A DNA stretch of 64,000 bases from contig NZ_JQMX01000001.1 of NCBI RefSeq assembly GCF_000744945.1, forward strand, positions 2,728,001 through 2,792,000. The letters are read 5' to 3'. The notes beneath the pieces are model-generated. The model worked only from the letters and a program-made list of their open reading frames with translations. It ran no database searches and was not told the DNA's origin. Within the stretch, counting starts at the first letter, position 1, and each line of letters opens with the position of its first letter. Shown one piece after another: positions 37,486 through 46,407 of the stretch. The DNA comes from Carnobacterium maltaromaticum DSM 20342. Lineage in GTDB: Bacteria; Bacillota; Bacilli; Lactobacillales; Carnobacteriaceae. Position numbers and translations under genes: made by a program.

Positions 37486-38982
37486 TTGTCTTATGAAATT
37501 GGTAAAGGGTTAAGTCGACAGTATTTGTTATTGAGACAATTGCACAATTCGTCAGTGCCGTTAACTAAAAATGACTTATCAAAGGAATTAAACTGTTCCA
37601 GACCAACTTTAAATAACACCTTGATATTGGCAGATAATCTGATTGACAGATACGGATCAATTGAAAAGAGTAGTGATGGAATTATATTAAAAGAAAAAAA
37701 AAGCATTAATGACGCTTTTATAAAAGCTATAATCTTGAAAGAAACTGTTTTATACCAATTTGTCTATTCCATTCTATTTGAAAAAATTGTATCCATTGAA
37801 AGTTGGGCTTTTGACCATTTTATGAGTACTTCCTATGTTTATAGTAAAATGAAAAGTATACGCGCTTTTTTAAGAGAAAATAAATTGGAATTAGTAACTG
37901 GTGGGGAGTTTATTACTATTGAAGGTTCTGAACACCAAATCCGTTTTTTATTCTTCCAATTATTTAAACACACGTCATTGATTGATGAAGAGTGGCTTTT
38001 TTCAAAATATAATGTCAAGGCCATTGCCCAGCTAAGTCAAGATTTAGCAAAGGAATTAGGTATTTATTTTTCCCCCGTTTGTGAGTATCAATTTTGTATA
38101 GCAGTGGCTATTAATTTACAGCGCTCTTGCAATGATTATCATGGGGAACCTTCTGAGCGCCAATGGGAATCGTGGAAATATTATCAAACTCAATTCAATT
38201 TTAACAATGCATTTTCAAATTTTGAAAGAAAGATTGGTAAAAAAATTGAAGAAGCGGAACGGATAAATATACTGTACAGTATTATTCAGTTACCTTTCCG
38301 TTATTCTTCTTATGAAAATGCTATGAGCCGCATTAAAAATATTAAGGCATTGGTTCCAGAAAGTTATCAACTTGCCAAAGAACTTTTTGCTCTATTCCAT
38401 GAAAATCCTAAAACCAATTATTTTGGATTTGCCTATTTATTGGATATGTTTGCCGTGTTCTCAGCTATCGAGCTTTATCAAGATATCTCTGTTGTTAAGC
38501 TATTTTCTGATGAAGAAAATGAACAATTATTTGCAAATAAAGAACTTGTAAAACAGGTTGAAGACTTAATTAGTGAATATGAAGAAAAATCCGATTTTTA
38601 TTTTTTAAAGGTAAATCGTCAATATTTATTAAAATCCATTTTTCAGATGAATCAGTTTTCAGAAAGATTACGTGGGATTAGTAAAGTGATTCGAGTAACG
38701 ATTATTTCTGAAAAGGGATATAGCCAAGAATTAAAGCAAGGTGCTAAATTTTTACAACAATTTACTCAAAATAGGATTGAGCTGATTAATTCTTTAGAAG
38801 TTTATTTTGATGAAGCACATTTGAATGTGGACTTGATTCTATCTGATTATTATCCAGTTAATATAAGCTCTAATCTGCCAATTTTTTTATGGAATAGTGA
38901 GCCAACGGAAAAAGATTTCAGAATGTTAAAAAAGCAGATTGAATTATTGCTTGAAGGTAAACCTGATTTGGCTAATGAGTAA
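37486..38982 (+). CDS. Mga-family transcriptional regulator
   Basis: 498 residues. The N-terminal winged helix-turn-helix (about 15-75, LTKNDLSKELNCSRPTLNNTL) is of the Mga/HTH type, the middle part resembles the PRD-like Mga domains, and the C-terminus an EIIB-like fold. Proteins of this group activate surface-protein and sugar genes in streptococci and enterococci. Start is TTG 37486, 9 nt after AAGGTGG. The linked target is not obvious; the nearby LPMO gene and the more distant pilus operon are candidates only by proximity or theme. Confidence 0.82.
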   Translation: MSYEIGKGLSRQYLLLRQLHNSSVPLTKNDLSKELNCSRPTLNNTLILADNLIDRYGSIEKSSDGIILKEKKSINDAFIKAIILKETVLYQFVYSILFEKIVSIESWAFDHFMSTSYVYSKMKSIRAFLRENKLELVTGGEFITIEGSEHQIRFLFFQLFKHTSLIDEEWLFSKYNVKAIAQLSQDLAKELGIYFSPVCEYQFCIAVAINLQRSCNDYHGEPSERQWESWKYYQTQFNFNNAFSNFERKIGKKIEEAERINILYSIIQLPFRYSSYENAMSRIKNIKALVPESYQLAKELFALFHENPKTNYFGFAYLLDMFAVFSAIELYQDISVVKLFSDEENEQLFANKELVKQVEDLISEYEEKSDFYFLKVNRQYLLKSIFQMNQFSERLRGISKVIRVTIISEKGYSQELKQGAKFLQQFTQNRIELINSLEVYFDEAHLNVDLILSDYYPVNISSNLPIFLWNSEPTEKDFRMLKKQIELLLEGKPDLANE

Positions 38983-39002
38983 GTTAGCTAAATCAGGTTT
39001 TT
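38959..39002 (+). terminator. Terminator overlapping the end of the Mga-like gene
   Basis: AAACCTGATTTGGCTAA pairs with TTAGCTAAATCAGGTTT (one mismatch), with T residues after it. The left arm lies inside the last codons. Confidence 0.85.
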
Positions 39003-39132
39003 CATTCTGTTAAAAATAGCTTAATAATGGACAAATGGAAACGGATTCGGATATACTATGGGTGATTAAAGAATGGTTTAATGCTAGTGTTTTTGGAGAA
39101 TCGGGTCCAGATAGACAAAGGGGGATTATTTT

Positions 39133-40005
39133 ATGGAAAATAAGTTCGCACCATGTTTATGGGTAGATAATCAAGTGGAAGAAATGACAGAATTGTATAC
39201 AAAAGTCTTTGAAAATGGGAAACCATTAAAGACATTGTATTTTTTGGAAGATGCACATGGTAAGATTGGAGATATTTTAACACAATCGGTTCAGTTAGCG
39301 AATCAAGAATTTATTTTGTTAAACGGTGGCCCAGAGTTTAAGGCAACACCGTCAATTTCCTATATGGTTACTTGTACGTCAGAGACTCAGCTTCAAGTTC
39401 TTTGGCAGGAACTGAGTGAAGGCGGGAAATTATTGATGAACTTGGCTATCTATCCAGGAGTAGGACAATTTGGTTGGCTTGAAGATCGTTTTGGCATATC
39501 TTGGCAGTTTTCTTTAGATCAATCTAGCTCTAGTCAAAAGATTACACCTTGCTTTATGTTTTCTGGTGAACAATATGGCAATGCTAGTCGTGCTGTAGCA
39601 GAATGGATTGAGGTATTCCAATCAGGGGAGATCTTAGAACATTATTCTAATGAGGATTCAACGACTAAATTAGCTAAATTCACCTTGCATCAGCAAGAAT
39701 TTATGGCGATGGATAGTGCTGTTGATCATGATTTTACTTTTTCTTTGGCAAACTCCTTTTATGTTTATTGTGAGAATCAAAAGGAAATTGATCGATTATG
39801 GACAGCTATTACTAGCAAAGGAACAGAAATGCCCTGTGGTTGGATGGGTGATCGATTTGGTGTCGCTTGGCAAACCGTTACAAGGGATATGGATACAATG
39901 TTAGATCGAAAAAATTTAACAAAAGCGCTTGCTGTAACGCAGGCAGTCTATGGGATGATGAAGATAGATAGTGAAGAACTCAGAAGAATCTATAATGAAG
40001 CCTAG
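39133..40005 (+). CDS. Tandem VOC-fold protein (PhnB/3-dmu-9_3-mt type)
   Basis: 290 residues made of two homologous halves (about 1-135 and 140-285), each starting (A/T)PC(L/F)M and ending in W(M/L)xDRFGxxWQ, the signature of the PhnB-like 3-demethylubiquinone-9 3-methyltransferase-like VOC group. No methyltransferase domain is present. Function unknown; such proteins often bind small molecules and give resistance or epimerase activities. Followed by a long perfect terminator. Confidence 0.82.
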   Translation: MENKFAPCLWVDNQVEEMTELYTKVFENGKPLKTLYFLEDAHGKIGDILTQSVQLANQEFILLNGGPEFKATPSISYMVTCTSETQLQVLWQELSEGGKLLMNLAIYPGVGQFGWLEDRFGISWQFSLDQSSSSQKITPCFMFSGEQYGNASRAVAEWIEVFQSGEILEHYSNEDSTTKLAKFTLHQQEFMAMDSAVDHDFTFSLANSFYVYCENQKEIDRLWTAITSKGTEMPCGWMGDRFGVAWQTVTRDMDTMLDRKNLTKALAVTQAVYGMMKIDSEELRRIYNEA

Positions 40006-40022
40006 TAGTAGGCTGACGAAAT

Positions 40023-40071
40023 AAAATAGGTGTACCTAAAGTGAATGTTCACTTTAGGTACACCTATTTTA
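40023..40071 (+). terminator. Bidirectional terminator between VOC gene and LPMO gene
   Basis: AAAATAGGTGTACCTAAAGT and its complement form a stem of over 20 bp with a tiny loop. Confidence 0.93.
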
Positions 40072-40084
40072 TTCTAGAATCAAT

Positions 40085-41545
40085 TTATTTAACTACAGAC
40101 CAAACGGCTGCGTTACCTGGTTTTTCTCCTTGTGTCCACCATTTAGCTTGATACGTTACTTTATTAAAAGTAACTTTATCGCCACTGTTGTATACCATTG
40201 AAGTATTCCATTCAGTCACGACATTTGGGGTCATAAGTTTCCAAACTCCAGAAGCGCTTGGTTTATCTCCCTTAGTCCACCACTGTGCTTTGTACTCTAA
40301 ACCGTTGTAACGAACTACTTCTCCGCCAACATACGTTTTATTTTGTTCCCAATTTGTTTCGGGTGTTCCTTCGGCTTCTTTAGTTGTGATTGTTAATTTT
40401 GCACTTGCATCAGATTTATTTCCGGCAGCATCAACAGCCACAATTTGGTATACATAAGCAGTTGCAGGAGTTAAATCTTTATCTGTATACATTAACTCTT
40501 TTGTATTGCCAACAACTGAGCCATTACGAAGCACTAGATAGTGACTTACGCCAACGTTATCAGTTGCAGCAGTCCAATGAATCATAGTTGAAGTATCAGT
40601 TGTCATATGAGGAATTAAACCACCAGGAATAGTTGGTTTTTCTGTATCAACAACAGGTTTTACAGGTGTTTTAACAGCTAAGTTAGCACTTAAGGCAGAT
40701 TTATTTCCAGCAGCATCTAACGCACGAATTTGATAGTTATAGTTTGTGTTAGGGGCCACAGTTGTATCTGAGAATGTTAAGCCTTTAGTTTCACCAATAA
40801 CTTTTCCATCGCGTAAGATTTCATAGTTTGTAACGGCTACATTATCAGTTGCAGCATCCCAAGCTAAACTAACCTGGTTAAAAGCTGTGTGAGTTGCAGC
40901 TAGTTTTTGTGGAGTAGTTGGAGCTTCTTTATCTTCAACAATTTCGCCACTGCCTTTAACGTTAACATCCATTACTTGATAGAAAGCATTGGCTGTATCA
41001 TAGATATCCCAAACAGCAACAATTACATGATAACCTGAACGATCTGTAGGGATATTTACTTCTTGTGTCATTAGTTCATTTGGTTTTGCACCATTATCCA
41101 ATTTAGTTGTGATTTTTTCTAAAGAGTCACGTTTCAATGGCTCATTTGGATTCCAACCTTGTTTTGTCATGAAATAAGTCCATTTTTCGGTACGATGTTG
41201 TGCAGTTAAAAACCAAGTAACATTTAATTTACCGGTTGTAATATCAGATTTATGCCATCTGTTTTGATTTTGTTCATCTAATGGAGAAAAGGCTGCTAAG
41301 TCTCCACTAGCAATTTTTCCATCTTTAGGGCTGTTTGTAGCATTTGGAAAGCCCTTAGGCGCCTCAATACTTTGCGGCTCCCATTGTGCTTGTCCTACAT
41401 TTGTATTTAAGCCGATTTTATTTGTTCCTTTATATGCACGACTTTCTGGTTGTATTACGTAACCGTGTGCTGATGCTTGTTGTGCAAACGTCATTAGACC
41501 TGCTCCAACAGCAGCTATAATGAGTAAAGATTTTGTCATTTTCAT
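40085..41545 (-). CDS. Chitin-active type lytic polysaccharide monooxygenase (AA10) with FnIII and CBM5 domains
   Basis: 486 residues. Signal peptide 1-26 ends in ASA, leaving His27 as the mature N-terminus, the first ligand of the copper histidine brace; the second is His in FLTAQHRTEKW. The AA10 domain spans about 27-200 with SRAYKGTNK early and VWDIYDTANAFYQVMDV at its end. Two fibronectin type III domains (about 212-295 and 302-388) and two CBM5/12 chitin-binding modules (about 397-440 and 443-486, each with Y-AQ/K-WWT-G-KP) follow. It oxidatively cuts chitin or cellulose outside the cell. ATG follows GGAGGC by 6 nt. Confidence 0.95.
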   Translation of the reverse strand: MKMTKSLLIIAAVGAGLMTFAQQASAHGYVIQPESRAYKGTNKIGLNTNVGQAQWEPQSIEAPKGFPNATNSPKDGKIASGDLAAFSPLDEQNQNRWHKSDITTGKLNVTWFLTAQHRTEKWTYFMTKQGWNPNEPLKRDSLEKITTKLDNGAKPNELMTQEVNIPTDRSGYHVIVAVWDIYDTANAFYQVMDVNVKGSGEIVEDKEAPTTPQKLAATHTAFNQVSLAWDAATDNVAVTNYEILRDGKVIGETKGLTFSDTTVAPNTNYNYQIRALDAAGNKSALSANLAVKTPVKPVVDTEKPTIPGGLIPHMTTDTSTMIHWTAATDNVGVSHYLVLRNGSVVGNTKELMYTDKDLTPATAYVYQIVAVDAAGNKSDASAKLTITTKEAEGTPETNWEQNKTYVGGEVVRYNGLEYKAQWWTKGDKPSASGVWKLMTPNVVTEWNTSMVYNSGDKVTFNKVTYQAKWWTQGEKPGNAAVWSVVK

Positions 41546-41750
41546 TTTGTTGCCTCCAATAATTCATTTTCCTTACTTAATCAACTATAGAGGATAAAGG
41601 TTATGTTGTTTTCTTTTATATTTTACAAGTGTGTAAAATTTAGCGTAAAAAAATGATTTTTTGGCATATAAATGTGAAAATTGTCCTATAAAATGTCTAA
41701 ATTGTGTCTAAATATATATAGTTGTCGTTATGTATAAAGACGAAGCAATA

Positions 41751-41795
41751 AAAAAACTGAAGATAAAGTCAGAAATTGGACTTTATCTTCAGTTC
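41751..41795 (-). terminator. Terminator of the M20 peptidase gene
   Basis: On the minus strand ACTGAAGATAAAGTC pairs with GACTTTATCTTCAGT and a T tract follows. Confidence 0.9.
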
Positions 41796-41808
41796 AAGCA
41801 GAAAAGAA

Positions 41809-42969
41809 TTAGTTTGTTTCGGTTAAATAGCTTAATGCTAATTTTTTATAAATCTCAATAGATTGTAAATAGGCCTCAATTTCAACATATTCATTTGGTT
41901 GATGAGCCATTTCTCCAATCCCAGGTCCTAAAATAACAATAGGATATTTTTTCTTGGCTTTCGTAAATTGTGAGCCATCTGTATAACCTGGCCCACCAAA
42001 GGGTTTAATTTGATTACCAGTCACACTTTCAACTGTGGAATAAACAAGTTCAACAAAAGCATCATCTTTTTCTGTCCGGACAGACTCTAAATCATTAATG
42101 ACCTCTATAGTAGCATTTAAATTTGGAATCGTTTCTTGTAACTCCGTAATCATGGTTTGAACATCTTTTAAAATAAGTTGATGATCTTGTTTGGCAATTG
42201 TGCGGATATCAATTTCAACGGTGCAAGTATCAGGGATAACGTTGGTACCATTGCCACCATGAATTACATCAATACTTGATGTTGAAGCACCAACCAGTTC
42301 ATCCACTTCTAAAGAGAAGTCGAATTTTTCTTGGAAACGAGTTAATAATTTTAACATATGTTCAACAGCATTGATTCCTTCGCTGGGCATTGAACCGTGA
42401 GCGGTTTTTCCCAAAGTCGTAATTCGTAACCACAAAGCCCCTTTATGAGCAATCACAATTAAATTATTTGTTGGTTCACCAATAACTAGTGCATCTAAAT
42501 CAGAACCATAACCTAATTCAACTAATTGACCGGCTCCGATTGCAGAAGTTTCTTCTCCGACTGTTGCTAGCAATTGAATTTCACCAGCAAAAGGTAGTCC
42601 TTGCTCTTTTAATTCAATCATTGCGACAACTTGCGCGGCTAAACCAGCCTTCATATCACTTGAACCGCGTGCATAGATTTTTCCATCTTCTTCAGTTGCA
42701 CTGAAAGGAGGATATTTCCAAGGGATTTCTCCTACTGGAACGACATCCATGTGCCCAGTAAAGCCTAGTTTTTTACTATTTTGTTGTTGCTTGCCTTTAA
42801 GAGAGACGATTAATTGATTACGACCTTTGGCATATTCAACCTGCTCTGAGGCAATACCATATCTGTCTAGAGCGGTTGTTAAGTAGTCTGCGACAGCTTT
42901 TTCATTGCCATTTGTTGAATCAATTTTTAGTATATCTTTTAGTAAGGTAATTGCTTCTTTTTTATCCAT
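41809..42969 (-). CDS. M20 family metallopeptidase (ArgE/DapE type)
   Basis: 386 residues, cytoplasmic. Metal ligands and catalytic residues sit in GFTGHMDVVPVG, YARGSSDMKAG, VGEETSAIGA (general base Glu), VIGEPTNN and GEMAHQPNEYVE (His). The dimerisation lid lies between about 175 and 285. The group removes N-acyl groups from amino acids or succinyl-diaminopimelate; naming it DapE or ArgE needs more than sequence, so no symbol is given. It stands alone on this strand. Confidence 0.9.
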   Translation of the reverse strand: MDKKEAITLLKDILKIDSTNGNEKAVADYLTTALDRYGIASEQVEYAKGRNQLIVSLKGKQQQNSKKLGFTGHMDVVPVGEIPWKYPPFSATEEDGKIYARGSSDMKAGLAAQVVAMIELKEQGLPFAGEIQLLATVGEETSAIGAGQLVELGYGSDLDALVIGEPTNNLIVIAHKGALWLRITTLGKTAHGSMPSEGINAVEHMLKLLTRFQEKFDFSLEVDELVGASTSSIDVIHGGNGTNVIPDTCTVEIDIRTIAKQDHQLILKDVQTMITELQETIPNLNATIEVINDLESVRTEKDDAFVELVYSTVESVTGNQIKPFGGPGYTDGSQFTKAKKKYPIVILGPGIGEMAHQPNEYVEIEAYLQSIEIYKKLALSYLTETN

Positions 42970-43140
42970 TTTGTTTGCTCCTTTGGTTTATTTTTTTTAT
43001 CTATCTATAAGTATATACCTTTAAAAAAAGGAGTCAATGAAGAGTAAAAAAAGTAACAAGTTAAATAAAGCGCATAATTTAGGAAGTAGAATCTAAGCTT
43101 TTCGCTAATTTCCCTAAAGTAATAGGGTTTTGTTTGAAAT

Positions 43141-43266
43141 TATTTTGTGTGGTTACTCACAAAATATAACGAGTGTTAAAAATAATGATAAAAAACGTTA
43201 TTTTTAATAGTTGAGTGCTTTTTTATATGCTATACTAAATAAGTATCACGAGCAAGTACATACTTG
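43141..43266 (+). promoter_or_regulatory. Promoter with three inverted repeats before the antiporter gene
   Basis: Perfect inverted repeats are TATTTTGTG/CACAAAATA (43141-43166), TTAAAAATAA/TTATTTTTAA (43176-43207) and CAAGTA-CA-TACTTG (43253-43266). The promoter is an extended -10, TGC-TATACT (43228-43236), between the second and third. The layout suggests one or two DNA-binding regulators. The rest of 42970-43310 shows no gene. Confidence 0.5.
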
Positions 43267-43310
43267 TTTGAAGGTTTTTATTAATTCAAAAAAGGATTTG
43301 GGGGAGAAAG

Positions 43311-44459
43311 ATGGAGTTTTTATTTACATTATTTATTATTTTAGTTTTAACGAAAGTAGCAGGTCATTTTTGTTCAAGAATGGGCATACCATCTGTAGTT
43401 GGAGATCTACTGATTGGTATTATTATTGGGCCAGCACTATTAGGTTGGGTATTGCCTACAACATTTTTGTTAGATTTTGCGGAAATTGGAGTCATTTTAT
43501 TAATGTTTATGGCAGGTTTAGAAAGTGATTTAGGCATTTTAAAGAAATATATGAAGCCATCTATTATTGTCGCAACATCAAGTGTTTTCGTTCCAATTAC
43601 ACTATGTTTTGCAATTGGAATGCTGTGGGGATTTGTTCCTGAAAATGCACTGTTTTTAGGACTGTTGTTTGGTGCGACTTCATTAAGTATTTCAGTTCAA
43701 GTTTTAAAAGAATACAAAAAATTAGATAGTAAAGAAGGAGCAACAATTTTAGGGGCAGCAGTTTTAGATGATGTGTTAGTTGTTATTCTACTAAATATTG
43801 TGATTAGTATGTTTGATGAAAATAGTGCTACTTATCCATTATGGTTGCTATTAACGAAGAAAATTGTCTTCTTTATTATTATATTTATTGCCTACAAATG
43901 GCTTGTGCCAACGATCATGCGTTTATCTGAAAAAATGCTTTCTTCAGAAGCCGTGATTGCAGCAGGGATTAGCATCTGTTTACTATTTGCTTATTTTGCT
44001 GATTTTATGGGCATGGCAGCAATTATTGGTGCCTTTTTCGCAGGAATTGCAGTTGGACAAACAAAATCAAGAAAAATTATTGATGAAAAAATTGAAGCGG
44101 TTAGCTATGCATTGTTTGTTCCAGTCTTTTTTGTTAGTATCGGTTTAAATATGACCTTTGTTGGAATTAATGAGCACATCACGTTTATTTTAGTCTTAAC
44201 GCTGATAGCTGTCCTTTCTAAGCTGATTGGTGGAGGATTAGGAGCTAAGTTAAGTGGATTTAGTTGGTCATCGGCAACGATTATTGGAGCTGGTTTAGTT
44301 TCTCGAGGTGAAATGGCTTTAATCATTAGTAAGCTTGGATTGGATTCAAGTTTGCTAAGTAATGAGTATTATTCATCTATTATTATGGTCATTATTTTAA
44401 CTACAATTATTGCGCCATTCTTCTTGAAATACACCATTATTCAACAAAATAAAAATTAA
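43311..44459 (+). CDS. CPA2-family cation/proton antiporter (NapA-like)
   Basis: 382 residues with about twelve membrane segments. PSVVGDLLIGIIIGPALLGW and LLMFMAGLESDL near the N-terminus, AAVLDDVLVVILLNIV with the paired acidic residues in the middle, and SRGEMALIISKLGL at the C-terminal part are typical of NapA/KefB-type exchangers. The length matches Enterococcus hirae NapA (383). It lacks the C-terminal RCK domain of Kef proteins, so Na+/H+ exchange is likely. Confidence 0.9.
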   Translation: MEFLFTLFIILVLTKVAGHFCSRMGIPSVVGDLLIGIIIGPALLGWVLPTTFLLDFAEIGVILLMFMAGLESDLGILKKYMKPSIIVATSSVFVPITLCFAIGMLWGFVPENALFLGLLFGATSLSISVQVLKEYKKLDSKEGATILGAAVLDDVLVVILLNIVISMFDENSATYPLWLLLTKKIVFFIIIFIAYKWLVPTIMRLSEKMLSSEAVIAAGISICLLFAYFADFMGMAAIIGAFFAGIAVGQTKSRKIIDEKIEAVSYALFVPVFFVSIGLNMTFVGINEHITFILVLTLIAVLSKLIGGGLGAKLSGFSWSSATIIGAGLVSRGEMALIISKLGLDSSLLSNEYYSSIIMVIILTTIIAPFFLKYTIIQQNKN

Positions 44460-44513
44460 TGAGATAGTGGGAGAAGCTCCTTGTATACCATTAGTTCTTA
44501 TTTGAGGGTAGAT

Positions 44514-44557
44514 AAAAGGTGCCACATTGCTAGAAAAATCAGCAATGTGGCACTTTT
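44514..44557 (+). terminator. Bidirectional terminator
   Basis: AAAAGGTGCCACATTGCT pairs with AGCAATGTGGCACTTTT around a 9-nt loop. Confidence 0.92.
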
Positions 44558-44565
44558 ATTTTGAG

Positions 44566-44952
44566 TTAGTTAATGAGTGAGAGAGCGATTAAAATAAGTA
44601 AGGTAGCCACTATAATACCGATAATCCAATTCTCATATTTTACGATGGCTTTGTTGCTTGTAGGGATATCTTTAACACTATCTTCTAGTATTGTTATCAG
44701 AGGATAAGTTTTTTTTAACTGATTTTTATAGGGTAAAGAATAGCGTGTGAGAAAAATAGTAGCATTTTCCGGATTTTCTGCCAATAAATCACGAAGTTCC
44801 CCGTAAGAAACGATTTTCCATTGAATTTCTGGTTTTGATTCTGCAGCTTTTGTCAGCACTATTTCAGCCTCATTCGCTTCATCGAGCATTGACACTTGTG
44901 AGCTTAATTGAAAATCAACCCGCTCCATAGATTTTAAAATATAACCATTCAT
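44566..44952 (-). CDS. Tail-anchored hypothetical protein
   Basis: 128 residues. Soluble N-terminal part of about 100 residues, charged, then one C-terminal membrane helix (IIGIIVATLLILIALSLI). ATG follows AAGGAGG. The gene has a palindromic leader element directly before its ribosome site and lies 89 bp downstream of a second small membrane gene, probably in one transcript. I recognise no family. Confidence 0.6.
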   Translation of the reverse strand: MNGYILKSMERVDFQLSSQVSMLDEANEAEIVLTKAAESKPEIQWKIVSYGELRDLLAENPENATIFLTRYSLPYKNQLKKTYPLITILEDSVKDIPTSNKAIVKYENWIIGIIVATLLILIALSLIN

Positions 44953-44965
44953 GAAATTTTCCTCC

Positions 44966-45035
44966 TTATATAAAAAGTTCGTTGAGCCGTTTAGACCTAG
45001 TAAAGTTGAAAGCTTTTTTAGTAAATTGTCTACTT
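44966..45035 (-). repeat. Palindromic leader element, locus 4 (single diverged copy, minus strand)
   Basis: Read on the minus strand it contains TCTAAACGGCTCAACGAAC and then AACTTTTTAT directly before TAAGGAGG of the gene at 44952. This is the same 3' tail as in the arrays at 1393-2101, 8527-8899 and 62284-62478. TAGAC and GTCTA form the basal stem in place of AGAGCT. Confidence 0.75.
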
Positions 45036-45041
45036 TATAAT

Positions 45042-45314
45042 TTAGTTAGTAAAACTTTTTATTGTATTTAAAGCAAATAATAAGATAATTAAAAAAGCAA
45101 AAAGATAAATCAGTCTTTCAGATTTCCCCTTATGTTTATAGACATTCAGTAGGTACATTCCTAAAGTAATTAAACAAATAAAGCCATAAATGATTAGTAC
45201 AGCATTAGCAGGAAATTTAAATAAGATGGTAACCGTGATAGTGAGAATGGATACAAGTAGAATTGAAAGAGTTGTTAATTTTGCTTTTTTCTCCATTTTT
45301 TTATTAGAAATCAT
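45042..45314 (-). CDS. Small hypothetical membrane protein
   Basis: 90 residues with three predicted membrane helices (about 14-32, 36-54, 68-86) and a lysine-rich N-terminus. ATG follows AGGAGG by 7 nt. No recognised family. It is upstream of the tail-anchored protein gene on the same strand, so the two may work together. Confidence 0.6.
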   Translation of the reverse strand: MISNKKMEKKAKLTTLSILLVSILTITVTILFKFPANAVLIIYGFICLITLGMYLLNVYKHKGKSERLIYLFAFLIILLFALNTIKSFTN

Positions 45315-45536
45315 GTTAAATCCTCCTTTTTTGAAAGCGGTATCTTATGTAGTTGTTTTAATTATACCGATAGTTATTTAAAGTGTAAAGTCTATCAGAA
45401 AATGTTTCACCCTATTTTTCTTATATTGAATTTGGATAAATGGTTCGCTATACTAAGAGATAGAGATATATTTTTTATTTGTTCGAGGGAATACTAAAAT
45501 AGAGAATTAAGCTGATAATAGAAGGAGGAATTTAAA

Positions 45537-46301
45537 TTGACTGAATTAAAAACATTAGTAAATTTTCGTGATTTAGGAGGATACAGTACTGGAGATGGTC
45601 GAGTTCTGCAACCTAAGCGTCTTTTGCGTTCAGGTGAAGTGGTTGGGTTGAGTAATCAGGATGCAAACATTTTAACAACTAACTTTAAATTAGAACATAT
45701 CATTGATTTACGCAGTGCCGAAGAAATTTCAGAGAAGCCAGATGACTCATTAGAGAATGTTGCCTATACAAATATAGACATTATGAAAAAAGAAGAAGAT
45801 AATGTAGCTAGTGAAAAAGGAATGCTACATAATTTAAATCCAGATGCGTCAATTACTCGAATGCACGATCTTTATAAAGATATGGTGATTAATGATTATG
45901 CAATTAAGGGCTACCAAGAATTTGTGAACTTATCGATTGAAAATGAGCAAGGCTCAATTCTATTTCATTGTTTCGCTGGAAAAGATAGAACGGGTATGGG
46001 AGCTGCTATTTTGTTGGGAATATTAGGTGTTAGTCGACAAGATATTATGCAAGATTACCTTAAAACAAATATCCAACGTGTGGCAGCAAATCAACTTATT
46101 TTAGCTGAAGCGAAAGAAAAAGGTTTAAATGACTCACAACTAGAAGGACTTAATAATTTGATGAGTGTCAAACAAGATTATCTTGAATTTGCTTGGCGTA
46201 CAATCGATCAAGAATTTGGTTCATTTCAAGAATATATCTTAAATGGGCTGAAAGTTTCTCCAAGTGACCAAGCTGCGCTAAAACATAACTATTTAGATTA
46301 A
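45537..46301 (+). CDS. Protein tyrosine/serine phosphatase (Tyr_phosphatase3 type)
   Basis: 254 residues. N-terminal NFRDLGGYSTGDGRVL and LLRSGEV are the family entry motifs, and the P-loop FHCFAGKDRTGMGAA carries the catalytic Cys and Arg. The Lys-Asp in the loop is common in the LipA/IphP group, which can also act on phosphoinositides. TTG 45537 follows GGAGGA. Substrate unknown; no signal peptide, so cytoplasmic. Confidence 0.9.
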   Translation: MTELKTLVNFRDLGGYSTGDGRVLQPKRLLRSGEVVGLSNQDANILTTNFKLEHIIDLRSAEEISEKPDDSLENVAYTNIDIMKKEEDNVASEKGMLHNLNPDASITRMHDLYKDMVINDYAIKGYQEFVNLSIENEQGSILFHCFAGKDRTGMGAAILLGILGVSRQDIMQDYLKTNIQRVAANQLILAEAKEKGLNDSQLEGLNNLMSVKQDYLEFAWRTIDQEFGSFQEYILNGLKVSPSDQAALKHNYLD

Positions 46302-46308
46302 TAAAGAT

Positions 46309-46338
46309 AAAGAGACCCATTTTTTGTGGGTCTTTTTT
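46309..46338 (+). terminator. Terminator of the phosphatase gene
   Basis: AGACCCA and TGGGTCT pair with a T tract after them. Confidence 0.8.
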
Positions 46339-46407
46339 AATGCTTTAAATTTGCCTAGTTGATTCTTTTTGACTAAACTAAAGAAAGAAGTGAATGGAGG
46401 AATTAAG

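Noticed and set aside
43211..43528. Open frame of 105 codons overlapping the antiporter start
   Set aside because: It lies in another frame over the promoter and the well-supported antiporter gene.
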